A stretch of 64,000 nucleotides of DNA from Anaerolineales bacterium (GTDB lineage: Bacteria; Chloroflexota; Anaerolineae; Anaerolineales; Villigracilaceae). The stretch's first letter is position 1; every line of letters begins with the position of its first letter. The stretch spans positions 124,001 through 188,000 of the forward strand of contig JAUQXA010000060.1 in NCBI GenBank assembly GCA_030834895.1, read 5' to 3'. Shown piece by piece: positions 24,996-33,757 of this stretch. Under the pieces are notes generated by a model, which saw only the letters and a list, made by a program, of their open reading frames with translations, was not told where the DNA came from and searched no databases. Both the position numbers and the translations under genes were made by a program.

Positions 24996-26093
24996 ATGGA
25001 AGCAAAGGCGGCGGTTGTTTTCGAGCAGGGGGGGAAATTCAAGATTGAAAACTTGGAACTCAGCGAACCAAGGGAAGATGAGGTAGTGGTACGAGTAGTC
25101 GCTACTGGTATTTGTCATACCGACCTGGCGGCACAGGCCGGGCATTTGCCAATCCCGGCTCCGCCAAGTGTTTTCGGACATGAAGGGGCTGGTATTGTGG
25201 AAAAAGTGGGGACGCGCGTAACCAAAGTGAAACCAGGCGATCATGTTGTACTGGCTTGGGATTACTGCGGAACATGTCCATCATGTAAGCAGGGTAAGGA
25301 ACTCTATTGTCTGAATTTCTTCCTGCATAATTTCCACGGCGCCCGCCCGGATGGCACTACAACCCTGCGAAAGGGTGATCAGGAAGTCCATGGTTCATTC
25401 TTTTGTCAGTCATCTTTTGCCGAATTTGCACTCGCCAACGAAAGAAATGTTGTCAAAGTACGGGATGATATTCCCCTGGAAGTTCTTGCTCCCATGGGAT
25501 GCGGAGTAATGACAGGCGCTGGCGCAGTGATGAATTCACTTCAAGCCAGGCCGGGGTCATCCATCGCCGTATTTGGTGTTGGCCCGGTGGGGATGAGCGC
25601 GATCCTGGCCGCAGTGGTGTGTGGTTGTACTACGATCATCGCTGTTGATGTCAAGCCGGAACGTCTCCGGGCAGCCGGAGAATTAGGCGCAACTCACACC
25701 GTCAATGCGGATGAGGTTGACCCGGTAAAAGCCATCCTCGATATAACCGGCGGAGGCGCGCAATTCAGTCTGGAGTGTGTAGGCAATCCGAAAGTGCTAC
25801 GTCAAGCTGTGGATGTGCTTCCCCGCCTAGGAGTCTGTGGTCTTGCAGGCGTTGTGCCTCCTGGCACAGAAGTCAGCCTGGACATGGATCTGATCATGAA
25901 CGGTCGAACGGTTAGGGGAATACTCGGAGGCGATGCAATCCCAGATCTGTTTATCCCCAAACTGGTTGAGCTATATCACCAGGGACGGTTCCCTTACGAC
26001 AGGATGATCACCTACTATCCCTTCGAGGAGATCAACAGGGCTGTGGAAGACATGGAAAAGGGACGCGTCATCAAACCGGTTTTGCGCTTTTAG
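24996..26093 (+). CDS. Zinc-dependent aryl-alcohol-type dehydrogenase
   Basis: A 365-residue MDR dehydrogenase starting at the ATG at 24996 with AGGAGG ahead. Catalytic zinc ligands are C40 (GICHTD), H62 (GHEGAG) and C169; structural zinc ligands are C91, C94, C97 and C105. The nucleotide motif is GVGPVG (194-199). The lobe sequence and the GSFFCQSSFAEFA segment resemble benzyl-alcohol/XylB-type enzymes, which interconvert aromatic alcohols and aldehydes with NAD. An aldehyde oxidoreductase follows, so an aryl alcohol to aldehyde to acid chain is plausible. The stop is 35 bases before the AOR start. Confidence 0.85.
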   Translation: MEAKAAVVFEQGGKFKIENLELSEPREDEVVVRVVATGICHTDLAAQAGHLPIPAPPSVFGHEGAGIVEKVGTRVTKVKPGDHVVLAWDYCGTCPSCKQGKELYCLNFFLHNFHGARPDGTTTLRKGDQEVHGSFFCQSSFAEFALANERNVVKVRDDIPLEVLAPMGCGVMTGAGAVMNSLQARPGSSIAVFGVGPVGMSAILAAVVCGCTTIIAVDVKPERLRAAGELGATHTVNADEVDPVKAILDITGGGAQFSLECVGNPKVLRQAVDVLPRLGVCGLAGVVPPGTEVSLDMDLIMNGRTVRGILGGDAIPDLFIPKLVELYHQGRFPYDRMITYYPFEEINRAVEDMEKGRVIKPVLRF

Positions 26094-26128
26094 TGCTTCG
26101 CATGTCAAAAATTGGTCAGGAGGCTTGC

Positions 26129-27853
26129 ATGAAGTTCATCCGAGTGAATATGAGCGATAAGAGCGTTCATGTGGAAGAAGTGCCGCAGGAATATGCCGGG
26201 CTTGGCGGCCGGGGACTCACATCAATCCTGGTAAATGCGGAGGTGCCACCACAATGCGACCCACTGGGACCTGAGAATAAACTCATTTTTGCTCCTGGTT
26301 TCCTGACCGGTACTCCGTTGGTAAATACCAGTCGGTTATCCGTTGGCGCGAAAAGCCCGCTGACGGGAGGCATCAAAGAGAGCAACGCGGGTGGGACCAT
26401 AGGCGCCTCATTAGGTCACCTGGGCATTACAGCAGTCATTGTCGAGGGGCAGGCGACAAAGGGGGAACTCAGCCTGCTCCACATCGATTCGCAAGGTGAG
26501 GCAAGTTTGGTGTCGGCTCAGGAATACCAGGGGATGCGTACCTACGCGGTGGCGGAAAAGCTGTTGGCAGTTTATGGCGAAAAGAACTCGGTCATGTGCA
26601 TCGGACCGGCAGGTGAATATCAGTTAGCTTCGGCATCGATCCAGTCAACGGATATTGACGGCCGTCCCTGCCGCGCGGCCGGTCGCGGCGGACTGGGAGC
26701 GGTGATGGGTGCCAAAGGGCTTAAAGCATTGGTTGTCAATCAGGGCGGAAAGTCCCCGGATGCCATTGCCAATCCGCAAGCCTTCAAGAAAGCGATCAAA
26801 GTCGTCGTCAAAACTGTCCAGGCGGACCACATGAGCGCGCAAGTGATGCCTGCCTTGGGCACGGCCGCCTTGGTGGCACCGGTGAATGCCATGGGCGCTT
26901 TCCCGAGTTACAACGCCACCAAAGGTCAATTAGATGGATGGGAAAAGATTAGCGGCGAAGCCATGGCTGAAATCATCAAGAAACGCGGCGGCAATACCAC
27001 CCACCGGGGCTGCGACCAGTGCATGATCCATTGTTCCAACGAGTATGTAGATAAGGACGGAAAGTTCATCACCAGTTCACTGGAATATGAGACCATCTGG
27101 GCCACAGGAGGAATGACCGGCATCACCGATCTGGACGTGATCGCTCGCCTCGATAACCTGTGTGATGATATTGGACTCGACACCATGAATACGGGAGTTG
27201 CCATCGCTGTCGCTATGGATGCTGGATATAAGAAGTTTGGGGATGCCGAAGCAGCCATTGAAATGGTGGAAGAGATCGCAAAGGGTACGAAGTTTGGTCG
27301 CATCCTGGGCAATGGTCCGGCTGCAGTGGGTGAGCATTTCAACCACCCCCGTGTCCCGGCAGTCAAACGACAAAGCATCGCAGCCTACGACCCACGTGGC
27401 ATGTTGGGCAACGGCGTTACCTACGCCACCTCTCCGATGGGCGCCGATCATACAGCAGGCAACGTGGTGGGGGCTTACCTGGAACAGAAACTCGATCCAC
27501 TCAACCCAGAGGGTCAAGCGGACACTTCCAGGTTTTTACAGATCGCCATGGCCGCCTTCGATTGTATGGGGCAATGTTTTATGGCGAGTGTGGCCTTGTT
27601 GCATCCCGATGGCCTCGATGCATTCCAAAGGCTGATCGAGGCCAAAACAGGAACCCGGTTCGAAGATGGTTACTTCCCCTTCGGCATGGGAACACGGATA
27701 TTGAAAGCTGAAAAGGAATTTAATAGAAGGGCGGGGTTAACGAAGAAGGACGACCGCCTGCCCCGCTTCTTCCATGAAGAACCCTTGCCTCCACACAACA
27801 TGGTCTTTACGATCAGTGACGCGGAATTGGATAACGTCCTGGAATTCCAGTGA
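26129..27853 (+). CDS. Aldehyde ferredoxin oxidoreductase-family protein 2
   Basis: A 574-residue tungstopterin-type AOR, starting at the ATG at 26129 after a CAGGAGG site. 4Fe-4S ligands are C295, C298 and C302 (GCDQCMIHC) plus a fourth in DCMGQC. The pterin motif is DDIGLDTMNTG, and RLSVGAKSPLTGG and GRGGLGAVMGAKGLKA are present. It is the closest relative of AOR1 (4266-5978) in this window. Preceded by an aryl-alcohol-type dehydrogenase and followed, with GTGA overlap, by a MoaD-like gene. It likely oxidises an aldehyde, possibly aromatic, and returns low-potential electrons. Confidence 0.9.
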   Translation: MKFIRVNMSDKSVHVEEVPQEYAGLGGRGLTSILVNAEVPPQCDPLGPENKLIFAPGFLTGTPLVNTSRLSVGAKSPLTGGIKESNAGGTIGASLGHLGITAVIVEGQATKGELSLLHIDSQGEASLVSAQEYQGMRTYAVAEKLLAVYGEKNSVMCIGPAGEYQLASASIQSTDIDGRPCRAAGRGGLGAVMGAKGLKALVVNQGGKSPDAIANPQAFKKAIKVVVKTVQADHMSAQVMPALGTAALVAPVNAMGAFPSYNATKGQLDGWEKISGEAMAEIIKKRGGNTTHRGCDQCMIHCSNEYVDKDGKFITSSLEYETIWATGGMTGITDLDVIARLDNLCDDIGLDTMNTGVAIAVAMDAGYKKFGDAEAAIEMVEEIAKGTKFGRILGNGPAAVGEHFNHPRVPAVKRQSIAAYDPRGMLGNGVTYATSPMGADHTAGNVVGAYLEQKLDPLNPEGQADTSRFLQIAMAAFDCMGQCFMASVALLHPDGLDAFQRLIEAKTGTRFEDGYFPFGMGTRILKAEKEFNRRAGLTKKDDRLPRFFHEEPLPPHNMVFTISDAELDNVLEFQ

Positions 27854-28101
27854 GCGAATTGATGAAAGTGAAGGTCAAACTCTACGGGACTCTAAGCTTG
27901 CATGTCCCAGGCTATGAACCTTCACGAGGTATAGATGTTGAGGTTCCAGATGGCGCCACAGTCAAAGACCTGCTTGCCTACCTGGATATCCTGGAGACGC
28001 GCGGGACCGCGGTCATCGCAGGAGGCCGGGTTCTAAAAGCGGACGACAAAATGCAAGACGGATCATCGCTGGATGTTTTTCAGAGCATTCAGGGCGGCTG
28101 A
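27850..28101 (+). CDS. MoaD/ThiS-family sulfur carrier protein 2
   Basis: An 83-residue beta-grasp carrier ending in SIQGG, the di-glycine needed for thiocarboxylation. The likely start is GTG at 27850, overlapping the AOR2 stop (GTGA), so translation is coupled; an ATG at 27862 is an alternative. Motifs VKVKLYGTLSLHVPGY and VPDGATVKDLLAYLDI fit MoaD. It is the second of three such genes each immediately downstream of an AOR, consistent with supplying sulfur for the AOR pterin cofactor. Confidence 0.83.
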   Translation: MSELMKVKVKLYGTLSLHVPGYEPSRGIDVEVPDGATVKDLLAYLDILETRGTAVIAGGRVLKADDKMQDGSSLDVFQSIQGG

Positions 28102-28275
28102 TAATCCAGTTCCATGCGGAATCTGTTGCATATAAGTCCTGCCCTTTTACAGTAGTGCCCGTATTTCGGAAAGGAGAAGTTGAGTTATGTAAAAAAAGCA
28201 AGTGTCATGCAAAAAGCCAGTGTGATCTAACAATGCAAGGTACAACAAATCCGTATTGTCAGAAATGGAGGAGTA

Positions 28276-29517
28276 ATGGATAACAAAAAACATTTGACCC
28301 GCCGTGATTTTCTCAAAGTCGCGGCGGTAGGAACCGCAGGGATATTGGCGGCATGCAATGGGGCGGCACCGGCTAAAAGCAAGGACAAGATCCTGGTTGG
28401 CATGTCACGACCTCTCTCCGGGTGGAATGCCAAAATCGGCGATTCCGCCTATCGCCCGGTCTATGAAAAATTTGTTGAAGAGGTCAATGCCGACGGCGGC
28501 GTTTACGTCGAGGAATATGGCAAAAAGCTGCCCATCGAATTACTTGTCTACGATGATAAGAGTGATGTGGGCACGATGACCATGTTAACCGAAAAACTGA
28601 TTGTGGAAGACAAGGTTGACTTCCTGTGGCCTGCCTCTGGCACATCTTTCCTCTTTGCCCAGGCCCCGATTGCCAATAAATATGGCTATGTGCTGATTAC
28701 CGCCGAGGGCGGCGCTTCCAGCCTCAGGGACATGCTACCCAGCATGCCCTACATATTCGTAACCTTGAGCTTCTCTGATTGGTACCAAGTACCGGCCTTT
28801 GCAGACCTGCTGGCAGAGAAGGGAGCGAAGACAGCCTACATCACCTACATTGCAGACCTGCACGGCATTGAGTACTCGGGGGTGGCCGGCATTGAGTTTG
28901 CAAAGAAAGGTATTAATATCCTTGGTTCTAAAAGCCTCCCACCCGACATTAAGGACCTATCACCGGTAATCAAGGAAGCCAAGGCATCCGAGGCGGATGT
29001 CTTCTGCTGTTTTGCCTACCCTGATCAAATCTTCCCAGCCATCGGCACATCTGCGGAACTCGGCTATAACCCCAAGTGTTGGATTGGCGGGCCCGGCGTA
29101 AATTTTGGCTTCTTCCATACAGCATTTGGCCCCCTGGTGGAGGGCGTTACAGGCTGGACTTCCTTTAGCCCGAAGCAGTCTGCGGCGGCAAAGGAGTTGG
29201 CTGATAAGCTTTGGGGTGGTAAGCCGGAAGATGTCCAGGATCCCTGGGGACACCCGCTTTATTGGGCCGGCTTGCAAACCTGGAAGGCGGCTGTCGAGAA
29301 AGCCGGTACCCTGGATCAGGCAAAGATCAGGGATATTCTTGCCACCGAAAAGTTCCAGACGGTCCTGGGGGAAACCTGGTATGACAAGGGACTACTGGCA
29401 AAGGAATGCCATACCGGAGAGGTTGGTCAATGGGTGAACGGAGTTTATGAAGTCGTGGGACCGAAAGGCAACGCTACAGCCGACTTTGTATATCCCAAGC
29501 CCGAGTGGCCGGCTTGA
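28276..29517 (+). CDS. Liv-type ABC substrate-binding protein with Tat/lipoprotein signal
   Basis: A 413-residue periplasmic binding protein of the branched-chain amino acid/amide family. The N-terminus has a twin-arginine motif (TRRDFLKVA) followed by a lipobox (LAAC), suggesting folded export and lipid anchoring. The two-lobe domain begins ILVGMSRPLSGWNAKIGDSA and includes LLVYDDKSDVGTM. It is followed by livH, livM, livG and livF-like genes. In this aromatic-type operon the ligand may be a phenylpropanoid or benzoate-type acid, since such ligands are known for this family; that is inference. A GGAGGAG site precedes the ATG. Confidence 0.9.
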   Translation: MDNKKHLTRRDFLKVAAVGTAGILAACNGAAPAKSKDKILVGMSRPLSGWNAKIGDSAYRPVYEKFVEEVNADGGVYVEEYGKKLPIELLVYDDKSDVGTMTMLTEKLIVEDKVDFLWPASGTSFLFAQAPIANKYGYVLITAEGGASSLRDMLPSMPYIFVTLSFSDWYQVPAFADLLAEKGAKTAYITYIADLHGIEYSGVAGIEFAKKGINILGSKSLPPDIKDLSPVIKEAKASEADVFCCFAYPDQIFPAIGTSAELGYNPKCWIGGPGVNFGFFHTAFGPLVEGVTGWTSFSPKQSAAAKELADKLWGGKPEDVQDPWGHPLYWAGLQTWKAAVEKAGTLDQAKIRDILATEKFQTVLGETWYDKGLLAKECHTGEVGQWVNGVYEVVGPKGNATADFVYPKPEWPA

Positions 29518-29556
29518 TAAGGGGAGCGTTACACTTTTCGATCGCATGACGTTGGA

Positions 29557-29601
29557 CAGGCTGTCTGAATGCGAAAATATTAAAAACCTTTGGACAGCCT
29601 G
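29557..29601 (+). other. Intercistronic hairpin after the binding-protein gene
   Basis: CAGGCTGTC (29557-29565) pairs with GACAGCCTG (29593-29601). Hairpins between a binding-protein gene and its permease genes commonly protect the upstream mRNA so that the binding protein is made in excess. No T-run follows. Confidence 0.5.
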
Positions 29602-29633
29602 CACCAATGGCCGCTAGAACCAGGAAATAATCT

Positions 29634-30503
29634 ATGCTTGTAACCATTCTCGACATCGGAATCGCCGGCCTGCTACTGGGTGGGCTTTATGCAATCATTG
29701 CCATGGGATTAAGCCTGCAATATGGTGTTGCCCGGGTGTTGAATATCTCGCATGGCGAGTTTATCATGCTTGGAGCTATAACCACTTGGGCATTACACAC
29801 CGTCTTTGGCATTAACCCGTTATTGTGCCTCGTTATTTGCGGCCCGGCAGCCTTTATTTTGGGGTTTTTCCTTCACAGAACCCTGTACAAGCGCCTGATG
29901 GTGACTTCAGCTTCGCCAGGTATTTTCGAGGGCAATTCCATGTTGGCCTCATTTGGTATGTTATTCATCATTCAAAATCTGGCGCTGATAGGCTGGAAGT
30001 CGGATATCAAAGGGTATACCTATTTAGCTTTCCCGGTTGATCTGGGAGGAGCGTTATTTGGCGCCAACCGCCTTGTCACCCTCGGATTTTCTCTGGCGAT
30101 TGGGATAACGTTTTATATCTTCCTAGCCCGGACTCGTATGGGAAAAGCTATCCGCGCCGCTGCCCAGGATTCCTCCACCGCTGGACTGTTGGGCGTCAAT
30201 ATCAATTTGGTGCTGGCCATTTGTTTCGGCCTTGGCGCCGCCTTGGCTGCCTCCGCTGGCATGCTGATCAGTATGAGCTATCCTGTATACACTTCCATGG
30301 GCATGGAATATACCGTCATCGCCATCATTGTAGTTGTGCTGGGCGGTCTGGGCAGCATCCCTGGCAGCTTCATAGGTGGGTTCATCCTGGGCTTGATTGG
30401 TAGTATCGTGACCTATTTTGATCCGGGATTGTCACTGGTTGCTTATTATGTTATTTTCACCCTATTGCTTTTATTGAAGCCGGCTGGCTTGATGGGGAAA
30501 TAG
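29634..30503 (+). CDS. livH: Branched-chain amino acid-type ABC transporter permease LivH (second set)
   Basis: A 289-residue LivH permease with GGLYAIIAMGLSLQYGVARVLNISHGEFIMLGA near the N-terminus, the RTRMGKAIRAAAQDSSTAGLLGVN loop and GGLGSIPGSFIGGFILG near the C-terminus. It follows the binding-protein gene by 116 bases, including a hairpin, and precedes livM by 4 bases. It forms the inner-membrane channel with LivM. It is clearly diverged from the livH at 1660-2541, so the two importers probably differ in ligand. Confidence 0.92.
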   Translation: MLVTILDIGIAGLLLGGLYAIIAMGLSLQYGVARVLNISHGEFIMLGAITTWALHTVFGINPLLCLVICGPAAFILGFFLHRTLYKRLMVTSASPGIFEGNSMLASFGMLFIIQNLALIGWKSDIKGYTYLAFPVDLGGALFGANRLVTLGFSLAIGITFYIFLARTRMGKAIRAAAQDSSTAGLLGVNINLVLAICFGLGAALAASAGMLISMSYPVYTSMGMEYTVIAIIVVVLGGLGSIPGSFIGGFILGLIGSIVTYFDPGLSLVAYYVIFTLLLLLKPAGLMGK

Positions 30504-30507
30504 ACCT

Positions 30508-31461
30508 ATGAACAAGATAACTTTGACATCGAAAAACTTCCCGATATCAGGGATGATTCTGCTGGTCGGACTTATCATCCTGGTTACCCTGCCCTTCTTT
30601 GCGTCGATATATACTGCCATACTTCTGTCGACGATATTCATGTACATCGTGTTAACATCGAGTTGGGCCATGTTTTCCGGGCCAACCGGGCAAATCTCTC
30701 TGGCTACAGCAGCGTTCTTTGGGGTCGGTATCTATATTGCCGCCACCCTGGGCAATAATATGCCTCTCCCAGTTATGGTTCTCGTGGGCGGACTGGCCAG
30801 CGGGGGCATGGCCCTAACGGTGGGGAGTCTGACCCTGCGCCTGAAAGGCGTCTATTTCACCATCTTTACCTTTGGGTTGCTGGAATTGATCAAGTTCCTG
30901 CTCTTGTGGTTCGAGGTCACTTTTACCGGCACCCGCGGCAGGTTTGTGGTGGTAGTCGACTATGACATGGTTTATTTCTACATGCTGGCAATCACTGTAT
31001 TGACACTGTTGACGGCGTATTTGATCCGCCGATCAAAGTATGGATTGGCTTTGCAAGCCATCGGTGAACAGGAAGAGGCTGCCGAGCATATTGGCATTAA
31101 CGTCACCCTGATGAAGGTTTTTACCTTCGCCATCAGTGCTTTTTTCATGGGCGCTGCTGGAGCCGTCATGGCAACCCGGTGGACGTATGTTGATCCTTAT
31201 ATCGCCTTCAACATGAACTATTCTTTTACGCCGGTACTAATGGCCATTTTCGGCGGTATAGGGCAGCTGGGTGGCCCTGTTCTAGGCGCAATCATATTTG
31301 CCTATCTGGAACAAATCTTAATCACCAAATTCCCATATTACTACATGCTGATTTTCGGGATCGTCATGGTTGTTTCGGTCGTGTACCTGCCTAATGGACT
31401 GATAGGTTTGGTCCAAAAGTGGCGTGTGCGAACAACGGGAGGCAAAAATGCCCATTCTTGA
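30508..31461 (+). CDS. livM: Branched-chain amino acid-type ABC transporter permease LivM (second set)
   Basis: A 317-residue LivM permease. Motifs FSGPTGQISLATAAFFGVG, LRLKGVYFTIFTFGLLELIKF, AIGEQEEAAEHIGINVT and GGIGQLGGPVLGA match the family. It starts 4 bases after livH and overlaps the following livG by 14 bases, which indicates tight coupling. It works with LivH at 29634 and the ATPases encoded directly downstream. Confidence 0.92.
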   Translation: MNKITLTSKNFPISGMILLVGLIILVTLPFFASIYTAILLSTIFMYIVLTSSWAMFSGPTGQISLATAAFFGVGIYIAATLGNNMPLPVMVLVGGLASGGMALTVGSLTLRLKGVYFTIFTFGLLELIKFLLLWFEVTFTGTRGRFVVVVDYDMVYFYMLAITVLTLLTAYLIRRSKYGLALQAIGEQEEAAEHIGINVTLMKVFTFAISAFFMGAAGAVMATRWTYVDPYIAFNMNYSFTPVLMAIFGGIGQLGGPVLGAIIFAYLEQILITKFPYYYMLIFGIVMVVSVVYLPNGLIGLVQKWRVRTTGGKNAHS

Positions 31462-32167
31462 AGGTCAGGGAGTCACTAAATATTTCGGCGGGTTGGCCGC
31501 TGTTTCGAATGTCGATTTCCATGTCGACCAGGGTGAAATCGCGGGCCTGATTGGGCCCAATGGAGCTGGTAAAACCACCTTGTTTGGTTTGATCTCTGCG
31601 GCGCTCGTTCCCAACCCCGGGCTGATTAGATTTAAGGGAGAAGATATCACAGGCATTAAGCCCCATCAAATTTGCAGGAAGGGATTGGCGAGGACATTCC
31701 AATCGGTGAAGATCTTTCCTAATATACCTGTGATCGACAATGTCGCTTTGGGCGTGCATTTCGGAACCCCTGAACAGGCTACGGCAACGCAAGCTGTCGA
31801 GGAGGCTACCAGGTTATTGGAGTTTGTGGGTCTATCGGCGCAGGCTGCCGTCCCGGCCAGAGACCTGACTCTGGTTAACCAGAAATTGCTTGAAGTTGCC
31901 AGGGCCCTGGCAACCAAACCGAAAGTCTTGTTGCTCGATGAAATTATGGCTGGGTTGAATCACACTGAAGTAGCCCAGGCCATGGAACTGGTCTCCAAAA
32001 TACGGGCTCAAGGCATTACCATCCTCATGATCGAGCACGTTATGAAGGCAATTATGAGCGTTTGTGACCGGATCATGGTGTTACATCACGGTAAAAAAAT
32101 CGCCGAGGGAACACCGCAGGAAATTGCCACAAGTGAGACTGTCATCAAGGTATATTTAGGAGAATAA
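31448..32167 (+). CDS. livG: ABC transporter ATPase LivG (second set)
   Basis: A 239-residue ATPase. The ATG at 31448 is chosen because GGGAGG precedes it, overlapping the livM end. Walker A is GPNGAGKTT, the LivG insert FKGEDITGIKPHQICRKGLARTFQ is present, and Walker B is VLLLDEIMAGLNHTE. As in the other LivG here, the LSGG signature position reads LTLVNQKLLE. It pairs with the LivF encoded 3 bases downstream. Confidence 0.92.
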   Translation: MPILEGQGVTKYFGGLAAVSNVDFHVDQGEIAGLIGPNGAGKTTLFGLISAALVPNPGLIRFKGEDITGIKPHQICRKGLARTFQSVKIFPNIPVIDNVALGVHFGTPEQATATQAVEEATRLLEFVGLSAQAAVPARDLTLVNQKLLEVARALATKPKVLLLDEIMAGLNHTEVAQAMELVSKIRAQGITILMIEHVMKAIMSVCDRIMVLHHGKKIAEGTPQEIATSETVIKVYLGE

Positions 32168-32170
32168 ATA

Positions 32171-32875
32171 ATGCTTGAAGTACGCAATGTAGACACCCGT
32201 TATGGGAAGATTCAAGCTTTATGGGATATTTGCCTGGAAGTAAACCAGTCCGAGATCGTCGCCCTGGTCGGCGCCAACGGAGCCGGAAAGACAACCCTGG
32301 TCGATACGATATCTGGGTTGCTACAGCCGGCAGCAGGCAGCGTTCTCTTCCAGGGTGAACGGATCGATTGCCTGCCATCTCATGTGATTGTGGGTCTGGG
32401 TATATCGCATGTGCCCCAGGGGGGTAAGGTCTTCCCTGATATGAACGTGCGCGAAAATTTGGAGATGGGTTCGTATCCTATTAATGCCTGGAAGCAAAAG
32501 ACTGAAACATTCGAACAGGTCTTCCAGTTATTCCCCAGGTTACAAGAAAGGCAGAAACAGCTGGCAAGGACATTGAGCGGCGGCGAACATCAAATGTTGG
32601 CAATTGGGAGAGCATTAATGTCCAAGCCGACGTTATGTATATTTGATGAGCCTTCGTATGGTCTGGCGCCTTTGTTGGTAAAGGAGATGTTCCGGATCAT
32701 CCAAAACCTGAGGGAGCAGGGGATTACCATTTTGCTAATCGAGCAGAATGTACGTCAGTCCCTGGAGATTGCTGACCGGGCTTACGTGTTGGAGAATGGC
32801 CGCGTCAACTTGCAGGGAGCCTGTGATGAACTACTCCAGAGCGATTATGTAAGAAAAGCCTATCTGGGGTTGTAG
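32171..32875 (+). CDS. livF: ABC transporter ATPase LivF (second set)
   Basis: A 234-residue LivF ATPase with Walker A GANGAGKTT, signature LSGGEHQMLAIGRALM and Walker B LCIFDEPSYGLAP. It completes a five-gene importer (28276-32875). An SDR gene follows after 14 bases, so the transporter appears to be cotranscribed with catabolic genes on both sides. Confidence 0.93.
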   Translation: MLEVRNVDTRYGKIQALWDICLEVNQSEIVALVGANGAGKTTLVDTISGLLQPAAGSVLFQGERIDCLPSHVIVGLGISHVPQGGKVFPDMNVRENLEMGSYPINAWKQKTETFEQVFQLFPRLQERQKQLARTLSGGEHQMLAIGRALMSKPTLCIFDEPSYGLAPLLVKEMFRIIQNLREQGITILLIEQNVRQSLEIADRAYVLENGRVNLQGACDELLQSDYVRKAYLGL

Positions 32876-32889
32876 ACTGGGAGGTAGAA

Positions 32890-33711
32890 ATGAAACTAAA
32901 CGGGAAGGTGGCACTCATCACCGGGGCGGGTTCTGGCATAGGCGCCGCAATTGCTGAGCGATTCATTGCTGACGGAGCGAAGATTTGCATAACCGGCCGC
33001 CGCCAGGAAAAGCTCGATGAGGTGACACAATCAATGTCGAAAGGGTCAGTATTGACATGTGCCGGGGATGTGACTAGGCTTGAGGATGCGGAGCGAATGG
33101 TTGAGACGGCGCTCAAATTCAACGGCAAACTCGATGTGCTGGTGAACAGCGCAGCCATAGACTCGGGCGGTGCAACCGTTGTTGACATGGATCCGGGACT
33201 CTGGCATAGCGTTCTTGAGATAAACCTCACCGGTCCCATGTACCTCATGAAGGTTTCTATCCCGCAGATGATCGAGGGGGGTGGCGGTTCGATCATAAAC
33301 ATTGCTTCGCTGGGCGGATTACGTTGCCTGCCTGGTATGCCGGCCTATTGTTCATCGAAGGCAGGTCTCATAATGCTCACCAAACAGGTCGCACTGGATT
33401 TCGGCCCAGCCAAGATCCGTTGTAACGTAGTCTGTCCAGGTGGTACGAGAACGGAGATGTTGGAAAATTCACTCGCTCCTTTCAAAGAATTACTCGGGAC
33501 AGACATGGATGGCGTTTTCGAGCGCATATCGTCGATGGTTCCCCTTGGGCGGACGGCAAACCCCAGTGAGATCACCGGCATTTGTAGTTATCTCGCCAGT
33601 GATGATTCCGCGTTCATGACGGGGTCTGTCCTTCTGATTGATGGAGGAGCGTCCATTGTCGACGTTGCCGGAGCTGCGCTCACTAACGCTGGCGTAAAAT
33701 GGGGCGTGTGA
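32890..33711 (+). CDS. Short-chain dehydrogenase/reductase
   Basis: A 273-residue SDR with the cofactor motif TGAGSGIG (11-18), NSAA near 86-89, and the catalytic triad S140, Y153, K157 (PAYCSSK). The classical length and motifs suggest an NAD(P)-dependent alcohol/ketone enzyme in the cytoplasm. Located between the Liv importer and the MoaF-like gene in the putative aromatic operon; it could act on a side-chain hydroxyl or keto group. The substrate is not determinable. Confidence 0.87.
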   Translation: MKLNGKVALITGAGSGIGAAIAERFIADGAKICITGRRQEKLDEVTQSMSKGSVLTCAGDVTRLEDAERMVETALKFNGKLDVLVNSAAIDSGGATVVDMDPGLWHSVLEINLTGPMYLMKVSIPQMIEGGGGSIINIASLGGLRCLPGMPAYCSSKAGLIMLTKQVALDFGPAKIRCNVVCPGGTRTEMLENSLAPFKELLGTDMDGVFERISSMVPLGRTANPSEITGICSYLASDDSAFMTGSVLLIDGGASIVDVAGAALTNAGVKWGV

Positions 33712-33757
33712 GAAAGAATCTGTTAAAAAAGTAATTGTTCACGAGAGGAGTAGCGCA

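Noticed and set aside
32890..33711. FabG of fatty-acid synthesis
   Set aside because: The SDR is longer than typical FabG and no fatty-acid genes are nearby; only a general SDR assignment is supported.
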